From: Symbiodinium natans
Taxonomy: Eukaryota; Sar; Dinophyceae; Suessiales; Symbiodiniaceae
Direction of reading: 5' to 3'
NCBI GenBank assembly: GCA_905221605.1
Contig: CAJNDS010001125.1
Coordinates: forward strand, 402,606 to 466,605
Length of the DNA stretch: 64,000 nucleotides
Of this stretch, positions 11,236 through 20,922 are shown one piece after another. The first letter of the stretch is position 1, and each line of letters opens with the position of its first letter. Position numbers and translations under genes: made by a program. The notes beneath the pieces were generated by a model that worked only from the letters and a program-made list of their open reading frames with translations, did no database searches and was not told where the DNA came from.

Positions 11236-11619
11236 ATGAGCCGCCGCGCTGGATCTGGCTTCCTGGTGTTGAGCGCCCTGGCCTACCTGGCCTGGGGCCC
11301 CAGCTTCACGGGGCCGGCGCTGAAGACCGACAGGCAGGAGAGCGCTGTGGTCCGCATGGCTGGCTCCTCCAAGTGGGTGAACCCAGTTGATCCTGAGATG
11401 TCCCACCCCAGTGGTCTGTACGTCCTTCCTCTGAAGCCGGCGAAGAAGACCGAGCCTTACGTCTACACCTGGCAGAAGGACGAGAAGACCGGTGAGCTGA
11501 AGGATTACGTGAAGACGCCTTACAAGGGTTTCGAGAGGGCCTCCCACTTCTACGTGAACCGCAAGCAAAACGGAGCCTGGGACCACTGGGGCCCAAGCGG
11601 CGAAGGTGAGGCTGCATGA
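11236..11619 (+). CDS. Tandem-array gene copy 4
   Basis: Encodes the same protein as copy 3. At DNA level I see one silent difference (GTG to GTT at the Val-Asp-Pro motif). The 5' flank matches that of copy 3 almost exactly. The 3' flank (from 11620) differs from those of the other copies, marking the end of the array. Confidence 0.88.
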   Translation: MSRRAGSGFLVLSALAYLAWGPSFTGPALKTDRQESAVVRMAGSSKWVNPVDPEMSHPSGLYVLPLKPAKKTEPYVYTWQKDEKTGELKDYVKTPYKGFERASHFYVNRKQNGAWDHWGPSGEGEAA

Positions 11620-12440
11620 GCCGGTAGGTAGCTGGACTTTTTGAGGCGCTCCGCTGGTGTGCGGAAAAGTGAAGGTTGCGTTGAATGGCTGCGGTCACCT
11701 TGGGAAAGGGATCTGTGAGCACTAAGGGAGTAGCATCCAACAGGTCAGGACTTTGGTGGCCTGGCACTTCATGTTAAAGAGATCAAAGTTCATGCGGCAA
11801 TTGCATGGACCACCCACACAGCTGTGCAACGGGATATCAGAGTTTTATCCAGCAGCGATTCGATTTACACGTCTACGCTCAGCCATAATCTTCTTCAGGC
11901 TTGGCCTATTGGACGTTCTGCTGTGGAACGTACCTCCGCAGATCCTCGTGGGCGATGCCTTGTGGCTGCTTGCAAGCACTTCACAACATCGAACTTTCCA
12001 AGCCTTGAACAGCTTCATGGCCATCTTTGTGGCCTTGAGTGGAGTTCGAGATGTGCTCTATCCGTGACCTTTTGTTGAGAGAAAGAAAGAGCACAGAGAC
12101 GCGAGTGGGGCGCTGCGCCCCCACACCATAGCTTAGAAACTGAGCCTGACCCGTTTGTTCAAATACACTCATTTGCCCACCTAGACCTAAGAACCTCAGC
12201 CACTTTTCAACTCTTGCCAAAATGGTGGGTGGATGTTTCACTTGGACTCAACGTAACAGCGGGCCGTAGTGGCCGGGGCCCCAAGGGGTCTCTCTGCTGG
12301 CCAGAAGAAGGGCTAGGCCGGGGGGCGGGGGGGGTGCTCAAAACACAGGATGTTCTGCCTGGGAAACTTCACGGTGAGAAAGACAAGAGCTGGGATCATG
12401 AAGAAGGGATGCAGATTGTGTACTGAGGTCGCTCAAATTC
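11620..12440. other. Unassigned flank of the gene array
   Basis: Plus-strand open stretches at 11753-12078 exist in two frames with no domain or splice pattern to choose between them. No gene is called. Confidence 0.35.
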
Positions 12441-12446
12441 GTCCTT

Positions 12447-12616
12447 TCTCTCTCTCTCCCTCTCTCCCTCTAACTCTCCCTCTCTCCCTCTCTCTCTTTC
12501 TCTCCCTCTCTGTCTCTCTCGCTCTCGCTCTCGCTCTCGCTCTCGCTCTCGCTCTCGCTCTCGCTCTCGCTCTCGCTCTCGCTCTCGCTCTCGCTCTCGC
12601 TCTCGCTCTCGCTCTC
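12447..12616. repeat. (CT)n to (CTCTCG)n microsatellite
   Basis: A CT/CCCTCT tract passes into a regular CTCTCG hexamer array. Leu-Ala or Arg-Glu repeat frames across it are artefacts. Confidence 0.97.
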
Positions 12617-12888
12617 CCCTACCTGCTTGGCTGAGGTTCTCCGCCATTGCCGTGCCTTAGCTGCACCTTTTCTGCTCTGTTTTTTGTTAGCTCTTTTCCG
12701 GCAGCGACAGTTTTCGGGTGCCGCCTCTGTAGAAGCAAGGAGACCGGGACCCCAGTGTTGGGTTGCTCCAAGAATCTCAGCCGCTAACAGCTGTAACCGT
12801 AGCTTTTGCTCGTGCTGCGATTGGAACCCCTCGTTTGCAACCTTCTTGTCTGGGGCGAAACAGGACGCGGGGGGAGCTCGTTATGGTC

Positions 12889-13050
12889 ACCCCCCCCCCC
12901 CCCCCCCCCCCCCTTGAACCACCCCCACCCAAAGACCTGCAGCTGATGTCAAAATGCTGCGCCCGAAGGTCCGCAAGAAGTGTAAACCCAAAGTGCAGAT
13001 GATTTCTGCCAGGCGATCTGAGCTTACCAACCCCCCCCCCCCCCCCCCCC
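12889..13050. repeat. Two poly-C runs
   Basis: Runs of about 24 C (ending near 12914) and about 20 C (13031-13050). Exact lengths are unreliable in assembled sequence. Confidence 0.9.
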
Positions 13051-13080
13051 AAACTTCGAATCCCCTACCCGTCAGCCCTG

Positions 13081-13344
13081 ATGCCTACGTTGACACACAA
13101 GCGCCGACAGGGGCTAGCAAATGTCGCCTCAGAGAGCAATGAGGTGATGTGCCGCGTGCATTCCGTGGTGCTTTGGATCCTGGTTGCTTTCGAAGTCTGC
13201 TCGCTGATGCTAGTGCTGGCATATCAAGGCCCATGCGCCTGCAAGTTCTATTGGAATGTCCGGGCACACCTAAAATCATACTCAATGCCTGAAGGCGGCT
13301 TGCTGGATTTCTTTGCCTTTGATCATGCTTCCCACCTGCACTAA
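13081..13344 (+). CDS. Candidate C-terminal exon with one membrane segment, unidentified
   Basis: The frame holds a hydrophobic stretch, VHSVVLWILVAFEVCSLMLV, followed by a Cys/Tyr/Trp-containing tail that ends SHLH and TAA at 13344. The strong hydrophobic run and clean ending look protein-like. The upstream border is unknown because poly-C lies just before it. No family recognised. Confidence 0.35.
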   Translation: MPTLTHKRRQGLANVASESNEVMCRVHSVVLWILVAFEVCSLMLVLAYQGPCACKFYWNVRAHLKSYSMPEGGLLDFFAFDHASHLH

Positions 13345-13811
13345 TTGGCCAAATGGCTAATCTCGCAAGAGTACAGATAGAGAGGGGCATGTTTTTTTTG
13401 GGCTCCTAGGTTCGGTACGGCATGTACAGCGCTCCCTGGCTGATTCTGCCTTGAGAGTTCTTTGCTTTTTTTGTGCAAGCGAGATGAGTGTTGTAATGAG
13501 TGTTCTGAAGGGCAGAATATGCATTCTCTTGGAGAGGTGGCCATGCTCATCATCATGGCCGGTGCGTACTTTCTGGATGCCGCTCTGCTTTCGTGAGAAA
13601 CAGCGGCCGGTGATTCGAAATCGTCACCCGACGTCCAGCCTGTCTCCTTGGCAAGCGGCTTGCGTTCTGATGCCTGTCCATGCTCGACTTCTGGCATGCC
13701 ATATAAGGAGCAGTCGCGCCTGCAATCCTTTGAGCAGGCCAGAACATCTGTGTGAGCGGCCATCAGCAGCAATTTTGAACCTGCTGAACAAAGCTCTAAT
13801 CCTGTGTCAGG

Positions 13812-14141
13812 TAATGTCCCTCCAAGACCAGAATGCAGCACTTGCTGAGATGATGCTCCGGTGGAAGGCGTGTCCATGGGTTTATGCTCCGGCCTTGCTG
13901 CCCGCTGAGCTGGCGAGGTGCTGCCAGAGACGGAGAACAGCGGCCCTCTGCCGCAGGCACGTGGAGCTGGGATGCGCACGGGGAGTCATACGGAGTCATA
14001 CATGGGCGCGGCGGGTGCTTCTTGCCGGAGGGTCCTCTGAATACTTCTGAATACTTCGAGAGCTCTGTCCATGAATTGAAGTGTTGCTCGGTGGAGGACG
14101 AGTCCCACTCCGGCAGTCCTGTGGGCAGCTTGTCCAGTTGA
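13812..14141 (+). other. Coding-like stretches, unidentified
   Basis: After CAG at 13809-13811 the plus strand reads MSLQDQNAALAEMMLRWKAC. Further on, in another frame, it reads GGCFLPEGPLNTSEYFESS, then SVEDESHSGSPVGSLSS and TGA at 14141. They may be two exons or one frameshifted exon. A long minus-strand frame over the same DNA (13341-13979) looks like a GC-driven shadow. Confidence 0.3.
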
Positions 14142-14479
14142 CCTGACCTTAGATCTTCATTGCAAGGGTGCAGGCGAAACACGAAGAGTGGAGGTAAGTT
14201 GAGAAGCCGTGAATGTTGCAGCCGTTGCTACGCAGGCACAACGCAGAGACCTCCGCTGGCCACGTGCCCAGGGTTTCGTCTTCCATGTCTGCCGATGTTC
14301 GTCAGACATTGGAACAGCTTGGTATAGAAGCTCTGTCCCGTGCGTTGGGCAGCACTTTTTGGCTGATTTTGGCTTCTGATTGTGGAGTTGGGATGGCCTG
14401 TTGAATTGTCACGTGTGTTGAAGCCTGCCGGCGGTGCATCAACAGTGAAACCTTATGCTTCAAACCCTTAGTAGAGACC

Positions 14480-14892
14480 AGCGAGATGGGTGCTGCACCC
14501 AGTGGGCCCAGCCAGCTGGGTGCTGCACACAGTGGTCCCAGCGAGACGGGTGCTGTACAGCCAAAGCTCGCCGGCGGGACCCAGCTGCCGAGCCCGCCAG
14601 CGGCGTCCGCTGACGCCATGGATCTGAAAGTGCAGACGATCAGTGGCAATGTGCACTCGGCCTACGCCTCAGACCAACTGTGCGGGAAACATTGAGAGAT
14701 CTGTAGAAATTCTGTAAACTGTAAACCTTTGGGACCATTGAGTTGTAGCAGCGGCTCTCTTTCTGCAAGCTTCCCAAAGGTCTCCATTTCGACCTCCGCG
14801 AACCTCCTGGCTCTCCACGAAGCCGTCGGGCTGGCACTGGACATCAAACCTTGGGAGCTGCGCCTCACCGCAGATGCCAGCTGCCCGCCATG
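14480..14892 (+). CDS. Possible ubiquitin-like domain exons, weak
   Basis: The first stretch has three imperfect Gly-Ala..Ser-Gly-Pro-Ser repeats followed by MDLKVQTISGN, which resembles the first beta strands of ubiquitin-like folds. A second stretch (about 14785-14892) reads NLLALHEAVGLALDIKPWEL, like the following helix. Many dinoflagellate ankyrin proteins start with such a domain, but the join is not established and the call is a guess from pattern. Confidence 0.25.
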
Positions 14893-15065
14893 AAGGGTAG
14901 GAGCCCTCACTACTTGTCGCTGAACAGAGGGAGCCATGCCAGAGCCTGCCATATCCCCGTGGAAGCAGTGACATGCTGAGGAGTCCTGGATTTAGCCTCT
15001 GAAGGGGAGAAGACATTGGAGGCTCTGGACATCAAGGAGGACAGGGTCGATTCCAGAATCGAACA

Positions 15066-15296
15066 TGTGTTGTGGGTAGCAGTTTCGAGAAAAAGCCCAG
15101 CAGCGTGATGCAGGAGTCTGAGGTGATGGTGCTTCGGTGCAGCCCGTGTTTGCTGGAGACTCTTGCCGGAAGCAGATCCCAGCACTTCCCGGCCTTCACC
15201 ACGTTCGAGTCTTGTGCATTTGAGCACCTGGCATTCTTGGATCGGGTCCCCAGTCCCATCCCAGAGTGCTGCTATTGGGAGCTGAGTTGCTGTTAA
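15066..15296 (+). CDS. Unidentified open frame
   Basis: A 76-codon plus-strand frame ending CCYWELSCC and TAA. It is rich in Cys, Ser and Glu. No domain is recognised, and a competing minus-strand frame covers the same DNA. Low confidence. Confidence 0.25.
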   Translation, partial: CVVGSSFEKKPSSVMQESEVMVLRCSPCLLETLAGSRSQHFPAFTTFESCAFEHLAFLDRVPSPIPECCYWELSCC

Positions 15297-15635
15297 GATT
15301 GGACTGTCCGCACCATTATAGGAGCTTTGGGAATTTGGGAGACTCTCCCTAGGCCTGATGCTAGGCAACCGGTGCTGCTTAGAAGGACCCAGCGGGGGAG
15401 GCCTTCGCCCGATGCAGTGGAACAAAGCACCAGGACTGAAGCATCATTCTTCACATCTGCAGAGTCTTTCCGCGGCACAGGGGCGACCGGCCTGAAGCCC
15501 AGGCTTCGTACAGCCTGTGGAACCGAAAGCGAGCAAGTAGGGCGCAGTGTTAGCATGTGCTGCGTTAGCATGTGTTAGCATACGAGGAGCAGGGCTTTTG
15601 AAGCCCACAAGTGAAAGAAAAACAAAAACGAACAA

Positions 15636-15779
15636 AACCCTAAACCTAAACCCTAAACCCTAAACCCTAAACCCTAAACCCTAAACCCTAAACCCTAAAC
15701 CCTAAACCCTAAACCCTAGACCCTAGACCCTAGACCCTAAACCCTAAACCCTACCTAAACCCTAAACCCTAAACCCTAA
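15636..15779. repeat. Telomere-like block (CCCTAAA)
   Basis: About twenty units, with a run of CCCTAGA variants in the middle. Confidence 0.97.
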
Positions 15780-17090
15780 TGTACTTGCAAATGCTCGTCC
15801 GCATAGCTCTGAGGAACCCCGGCCAAAGCTGCTACAACGCGAATTACGTCTGTACCGTGCTCCAGGCCGGAACCCCGACTCGCAAGAAGGAGCAGGAGTA
15901 GGAGGTCCAGAAAAATGTGTGTGTGTATATATATATATAGATATATTTATTTTCTTATTTTTTTAGACATGTGTAACAATAAAGGAGGCGGCCCCCTGTG
16001 CCAGGTTCGTCAAGTCGGCTGGGGCATGCTGGACATCGACATCAGTGTCGTGGGTGACGGGTCTTTGGGACGTCTTCAGACACCCGGGAGCTCCAAGCCA
16101 CTCTGCTGAAATTCCTTCGAAGGCATGCATAGATTCCACATGGAACACGCCTTTCTTTCTGCGACTCTCTGTTCCTGTTAGAGCCGGGGCCATCGAGGCT
16201 CACCTGGAAGGGTTCGCCAAGGGCCCACAGAGCTCTTCCCATGGCTGTGGCTGGGCTTAAGTCGGCGCTCTCTCTGTTTCCACCTGACAAGCGGCCAACT
16301 CATGTGCCCCGTTGCGTACATGACCGGGGTGCGAGCTTGCTGCCGGAGATAGTCCTCAGGTAACTTTGGAGGTGGATCAAGAAGACCAAAAGCAGGGCAC
16401 TATACGATTCGAAAACGTGCCGACGTCCGGAGAGGCGGGTGGCTTGCATGCTTGCGGGGGCTACCGCATGGTTATCACAAGCACTGCTACTTTACGTATG
16501 TTTTCTGATAAAGTTTAGTAGACGGCTCATGCTTTCGGTATTTGGAGTTCGAATCTCAGTCTCTTCGCTTCCGGACCGTTTTACGTGGATAACAGGTGGG
16601 TAGCTGTATTCCAGTGATGCATATCATCAGGAGGTCAGAGCCGTTTTGGCAAGCAAACCATTATCTTCCAAACTCAATTTGAAACCTAGCGTTGTTTACG
16701 TGCCTTCAATTCATTAGTTCTCGATCAATGATTGAGTAAGCACGCAACACATACAATGAATGTAGAGCGTTGGCAAGCATTTATTGCTTCTCTTCGAAAA
16801 CCTTGTAGTACAATAACGTGAATTATGTTGTGTTCGTAATGAGATATAGGTCATGGCTAAGTTGCTGAATAATGGCTCTTTATTGGGGGTTTTGCTGAAG
16901 AAATCAAAAAGAAGAATTTCTCAGGCATCAGGTACTGCTTCCACATATTTGTTTCTGTCTATGTAGTAGAGAAATCTGGTGTCAATGTTACCTTCGCTCT
17001 CATTGGTGTGTCGCTTGTCCTTCTGCGTCTTGCAGAGCCTTATGCTTACCTGTTGTGGGGCCGGGCACAATGTCACAGCATGTTTGCCTG
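15780..17090. other. Unassigned, partly AT-rich
   Basis: A (TA)n/TG tract lies near 15915-15955. From about 16480 to 16930 the sequence is AT-rich and closed in all frames. I see no gene. Confidence 0.5.
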
Positions 17091-17096
17091 ATGCAG

Positions 17097-17155
17097 GTGT
17101 CATTCATATACGGCGCAAGCGGCTACGACCCTCTGGTGTTGAACCTCGACGGCCG
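17097..17155 (+). CDS. Candidate 59-bp exon with canonical borders
   Basis: Preceded by GATGCAG and followed by GTAAGT, it reads VSFIYGASGYDPLVLNLDGR. The good splice sites and protein-like content support an exon; the gene is not recognised. Confidence 0.45.
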
Positions 17156-17605
17156 GTAAGTTTCAGGGCGGACTCCCCAGCATGCCATCACGTCCAACGA
17201 GACCCGGGAAGACGAGCAACAGCGGACGACAAGCCTCAGATCCCCTTGAGTCGAAGACAGGGCAGAACGGATGCAGCTGGCGACACGACAAAGGACAGCG
17301 TGGCGGCGAGGCTGAAAAAAGCGGTCCTCTCGCAGCTCAGGATCCTTGTCAGAGGGGCTAGTGGGGTAGCGATTTCTGATTTTCGTCCCAGGCCAAAGCC
17401 TCCCTTGCCCGATGGGCAGGCGCCGGAGGAGGCGCCCTCTCGGAGTCCTTTCCCCCCAGGTGTTTTTTCCGAGCATTTCCTGCCCCATGAGAGGCCGTGC
17501 CTCGGGCTCCCGCGTGCGCTTCGCGCTGCCTTCGCCGGTGCCTGCGGTGCCCACACGCCGGCCGCAGCGGGGCCTGGGAGGCGGATGGTCTCTACAAAGG
17601 GGGGG

Positions 17606-17662
17606 TGGTTTAGGGTTTAGTTTAGGGTTTAGGGACGTTTAGGGTTTAGGGTTTAGGGTTGA
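17606..17662. repeat. Telomere-like block (TTTAGGG)
   Basis: About seven degenerate units on the G-rich strand. Confidence 0.9.
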
Positions 17663-17911
17663 GCCCCCAAGCGTTCTTATCGGTGAGATTGGTTTTCTTC
17701 CCTCCGTGTCACAATGTCACACACCCATTGACACAACTGCAGCTTAAGAGCCGAGCCTCCAAATTGAAAAGGTAAGTAGAGAAAGGCAGAGACTGGCATT
17801 GAGCACCCCACCCCCCTCACCAGTAACCCTCATGTGTAATCACTTGTGTTTTGGTCTTGGCTGTGTGTCGCCTGTGTCCGAGGATTGTATCGCAGGAGCA
17901 CGGCAATGCGA

Positions 17912-18095
17912 GTCAGAGAGAGAAGAGAGAAGGGAGCGGAGAGAAGAAAGAAGAAAGAAGAGAAGACAGAAGCGAGCGAGCGAGCGAGAGAAAGAGAGAG
18001 AGGGAGGGGGTCCTCTCAAGCGCGCAGCAGAAGGGGGGAGAGAGAGAGAGACGGAGAGGGAGAGAGAGAAAGAGAGACAGTGAGTGAGTGAGAGA
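17912..18095. repeat. Purine tract, mostly (GA)n
   Basis: GAGA, GAAGAAA and GAGCGAGC units. Open frames through it are artefacts. Confidence 0.9.
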
Positions 18096-18323
18096 GCGCC
18101 AACATCCTCCCATCTAGGCGTCAGCGCTTGTACCTGAAGCGGTGCAGTGGACAACTTTGGAACTATGACCTAGAAATACCTAGAAGCAATCACAATGGCT
18201 GGCTCTTCCTCCATGACAGGTGAGCAGCGAGCTCGAGATCTGCTGGATGTCATGGAGTGAAAAGAGACATGAGGGAAGTGCATCAGGGATCCGCTCTGCA
18301 GCTGGCGCAAGGCACGCCTAGGA

Positions 18324-18346
18324 CCTAGGCTGTTCTTCGGCTCAAG
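18324..18346 (+). other. Possible relict of the dinoflagellate spliced leader
   Basis: The stretch ends TTCTTCGGCTCAAG. The conserved dinoflagellate leader ends CCATTTTGGCTCAAG; the last eight bases match exactly and the upstream CCTAGGC aligns with CCGTAGCC after small gaps. It lies 45 bp before the DUF4246 start codon, where leader relicts of reverse-transcribed genes are known to sit. The match is partial and could be chance. Confidence 0.35.
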
Positions 18347-18391
18347 CTGCGCGGCCAGTCGCGAAGTTTCGTGATTCATCTCGTCTCCGTG

Positions 18392-19870
18392 ATGGCTCTG
18401 GGCATGAAGCCATATCCCGAGGTGGTGCTGGAGAGGATGGTGCCCTTTCCTGAGGGTTCCGTCAAGCGAGTTCGGGCTGGCGCGAGAAGAAGACTCATCT
18501 TGCCAGACCCACCTTCCAGACAGAAGATAGTGGCCATGGTCCTGAGTGAGAGGGGCCTTTCAGGTGAGGGCTTGGCGGGGGAGGAGCTATTCCTGGTCCC
18601 AGCAGAGCGCTTGGTTTCGGAACTCCGTTTGGCCCAGCTGTTAGAAGAGATTGCGGTGCAGTTAAAGGTCCCAGCAGCAGGACTGGCGCTCTTGCGGAAA
18701 GGGCAGGTCCTCGCCAGTAAGCTGCGCTGGAGTGCTCTGCAAGATTTCCTCCCCGAAACGGTGATGAGAGTCGACGTGAATTGCGATGAGGTTTTTCCAC
18801 TCGTTTGCCGCAGGACTGAGGCGCGATATTTAGAACCTTGCTGTGGTGAAGGAACATTAAGCATGAACGACATAAAGATCCAAGAGCTGCCAAAAACTCT
18901 TCAAGCCCTTCATGAACACCGCCTCTTCGTGACAGACACTCCGGATGAGGGCGGGCACTGCCTGCTGAGCTATGGCAGGTCGGGGGTGCTGGCTATCGAG
19001 GTGGGGCATCCGCAACAGGATGTCTTTGTGCCCATCGGGTACTTCCCAATGGCACCCCTTTGGCATCTCCCTGCGAATTCCAGGCAGTGGGGGGGCAGGA
19101 ACTTAGATGTTTGGAGCTGCAGCAAGGATATTCCGGAGATCCGAAGATTGCTTGACGCCCACGCATCTGAGACAGAGGATCGACCCCTCCCCCGCTACCA
19201 GATGGTTGTGGATCCAAACCAATTTGTCTATGACACAGCGGACGGGCCTGCCTGGGTGCCCTGTGAGTTCGATGTTGCCGCTGACGGCAGCGCCCGCCTT
19301 GTTGGAGGCCTCACCAGAAAGAGCCATGATCAATCTTCTTGGAACGCACGGCATGAGCCAATTAGGGCAACTTGCCATGCAGAGCAGTCTGCCGCATGCC
19401 TTGAGGCCCTTGCAGCCACTCTTCACCAACTTTGGCCGCGCGTGTGGCGCAGCCCGTTCTGCAGGCACCGCAGCTCAGCAGAAGCTGGGCAAGTTGGCGC
19501 AGCGCCTCCATGTGGTAGGTGTCCAGGTTTTCCTGTTTTCACGTGGTGCTTCGTGAGGCCGCGCTTCCGCTGCTGTCACGGCTACGTCGGCCGCAGCTGC
19601 TTCTTGACGAGCGCAGAATTCAGGCGGGTTGCTTTCCGAACCCATCTTTCCACGCGTGGTCCCTGTGGCGCGGGATTGAGCCTTGGTGAGAGGTGGTGTT
19701 CAAAGCGCAGCGCATCATAGTGCCAGCTGCGGGGGATGGCTCGGACTCGGAATATGTTGGCCTCTGGCATGTCGATGGCTACCGTGAGCACATAGCTGCG
19801 GTCGTGCTGTGCCATGCCTGCAATGCCAGCTGGTTGTAAGTAGTGAACCGGGAGTTTCTTTCCTGAAGAG

Positions 19871-19908
<38 letters not shown>

Positions 19909-20592
19909 TTTGCTGCGTGTATTTGACATCTTGCGGCACATAGGTATCTTTTGGTTATTGGTAGTTGTTATTGATATTCCTAAGTTACTACTACAATGTG
20001 GATGAGAGCCTGGAGGGCGGCGACATGGAGTTCTGTGGGCGGGAGCCGCTGGATGTCCTAGGTATTGGCGACTGCAGCAACAACTTTTTCAAGCTGTCCA
20101 AAGAACGCCGCTCGAAGCATCTTCAAGCCCTCTTACAGCCCCAAGAAGTTCAAACCCTGAACCCTAAACCCTAAAACCCTAAACCCTAAACCCTAAAACC
20201 CAAAACCCCAGCCCAGACCCTCGACAGGGCCCCCTCTGAAGCCCCCCCAAAGTCTACAAGGTCTCCGCTCCGCGCTGCGCTCCGATCCCAAGAGGGTGGA
20301 GAACTGCCGCGTGCCAATCTCCACGGGCAGCCTCCTAGTCTTCTCCAACTACCAGGCGGGAGACTCAAGGCCCTAGACCCTAGACCCTAAACCCTAAACC
20401 CTAAACCCGAAACCCTAAACCCTAAACCCAAAACCCTAAACCCTAAGCCCTAAACCAGGGAAAGGAAGGAAGCAGTGAACCCACGAGGTGACGCACCGGG
20501 TGCTCCGAATGATCAACCGTGGCAGCTCCGAGGCGTCCCGGGACTTTGTGGCTCTCTTCCTGGTGGACCCCGCGAAGCTTACTGTTGGTTAG
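18392..20592 (+). CDS. DUF4246-family protein, Fe(II)/2-oxoglutarate dioxygenase-like, with a frameshift
   Basis: Exons: 18392-19511, 19693-19835, 19985-20147, 20293-20355 and 20488-20587 (or to the TAG at 20590-20592). Recognised blocks in order: YQMVVDPNQF..WVPCEFDVAADG; INLLGTHGMSQL..LQPLFTNF; VFKAQRIIVPA..EYVGLWHVDGYREH; FYYYNVDESLEGGDMEFCG; DVLGIGDCSNNF; NCRVPISTGSLLVFSNYQ; VTHRVLRM..SRDFVALFLVDP. The WHVDG and THRV motifs give H-x-D..H..R, the ligand set expected of a 2-oxoglutarate-dependent dioxygenase. Substrate unknown. The N-terminal 200 residues match nothing I know. The ATG at 18392 is the first in the long frame. The frame must shift by one base between about 19300 and 19335 (an AGAAAGA run is a likely site) to connect WVPCEFDV to INLLGTHG, so this is a pseudogene, a sequence error or an unusual event. 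Introns 3 and 4 are mostly telomere-like repeat; intron 4 starts with GC. Confidence 0.85.
19876..19904. repeat. (GT)n microsatellite in DUF4246 intron 2
   Basis: About fourteen GT units within the intron 19836-19984, which starts GTAAGT and ends CTAAG. Confidence 0.95.
20152..20214. repeat. Telomere-like run filling DUF4246 intron 3
   Basis: CCCTAAA units with CCCTAAAA and CCCAAAA variants. The intron (20148-20292, GTTCAA..CCCAAG) joins exons in phase 0. Confidence 0.93.
20374..20456. repeat. Telomere-like run filling DUF4246 intron 4
   Basis: About twelve CCCTAAA-type units occupy most of the 132-bp intron 20356-20487. The flanking exons join exactly as SNYQ-VTHRVLRM. Confidence 0.95.
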
Positions 20593-20754
20593 TAGGGAAC
20601 CATCTGGGGAAGGAGGCTACCCTATATGTACCCTTTAAGGGATTACATAGGGTACCCTATATATATACCCTTCAAGGGACTTCGAGGGTCCTGTATATGC
20701 CCTTTAAGGGGTTACTTCGGGCACCTCATTCCCCCGATTCCCTACTAACCAACA
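20583..20754 (+). mobile_element. 172-bp element with perfect 17-bp terminal inverted repeats, possible intron
   Basis: The left end TGTTGGTTAGTAGGGAA is the exact reverse complement of the right end TTCCCTACTAACCAACA. Between them are three related units of about 35 bp, each with an internal CCCTTTAAGGG-like palindrome. The element starts inside the last firm DUF4246 exon and supplies the TAG at 20590. Read as an intron, GTTAGT at 20588 is a donor, TACTAAC at 20743 a branch-site match and CAACAG at 20755 an acceptor; splicing would continue the protein in frame as AKLTVARKPLVPAKTVLSQQ. Confidence 0.8.
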
Positions 20755-20876
20755 GCAAGGAAACCCCTCGTTCCGGCAAAGACGGTCTTGTCCCAGCAAT
20801 ACCTGCTCACGAGAACGCTGTCGCCGGTTCTGCCGCCGCCTTTGCCAGCAACAAGCTCTTACCGTCATTTTCCCTT

Positions 20877-20922
20877 TTTTTTTTGGGTGGGGGGGGGGGG
20901 GGGCGGGGGGGGGGGGGGGCTT
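20877..20922. repeat. Poly-T/poly-G tract
   Basis: A T run followed by long G runs; it ends any coding reading downstream of the DUF4246 gene. Confidence 0.95.

Noticed and set aside
9138-11767. Minus-strand frames of 103-176 codons across the tandem gene array
   Set aside because: Shadows of the four identical plus-strand genes. They recur only because the genes do, and their composition is Arg/Ser/Pro-rich as expected from reverse reading of GC-rich codons.
13341-13979. 212-codon minus-strand frame
   Set aside because: No recognisable domain, overlaps plus-strand coding-like sequence, and every reliable gene here is on the plus strand.
16535-16575. GTTCGAATC resembling a tRNA T loop
   Set aside because: Flanking bases do not form a T stem, and no matching A box or acceptor stem is present.
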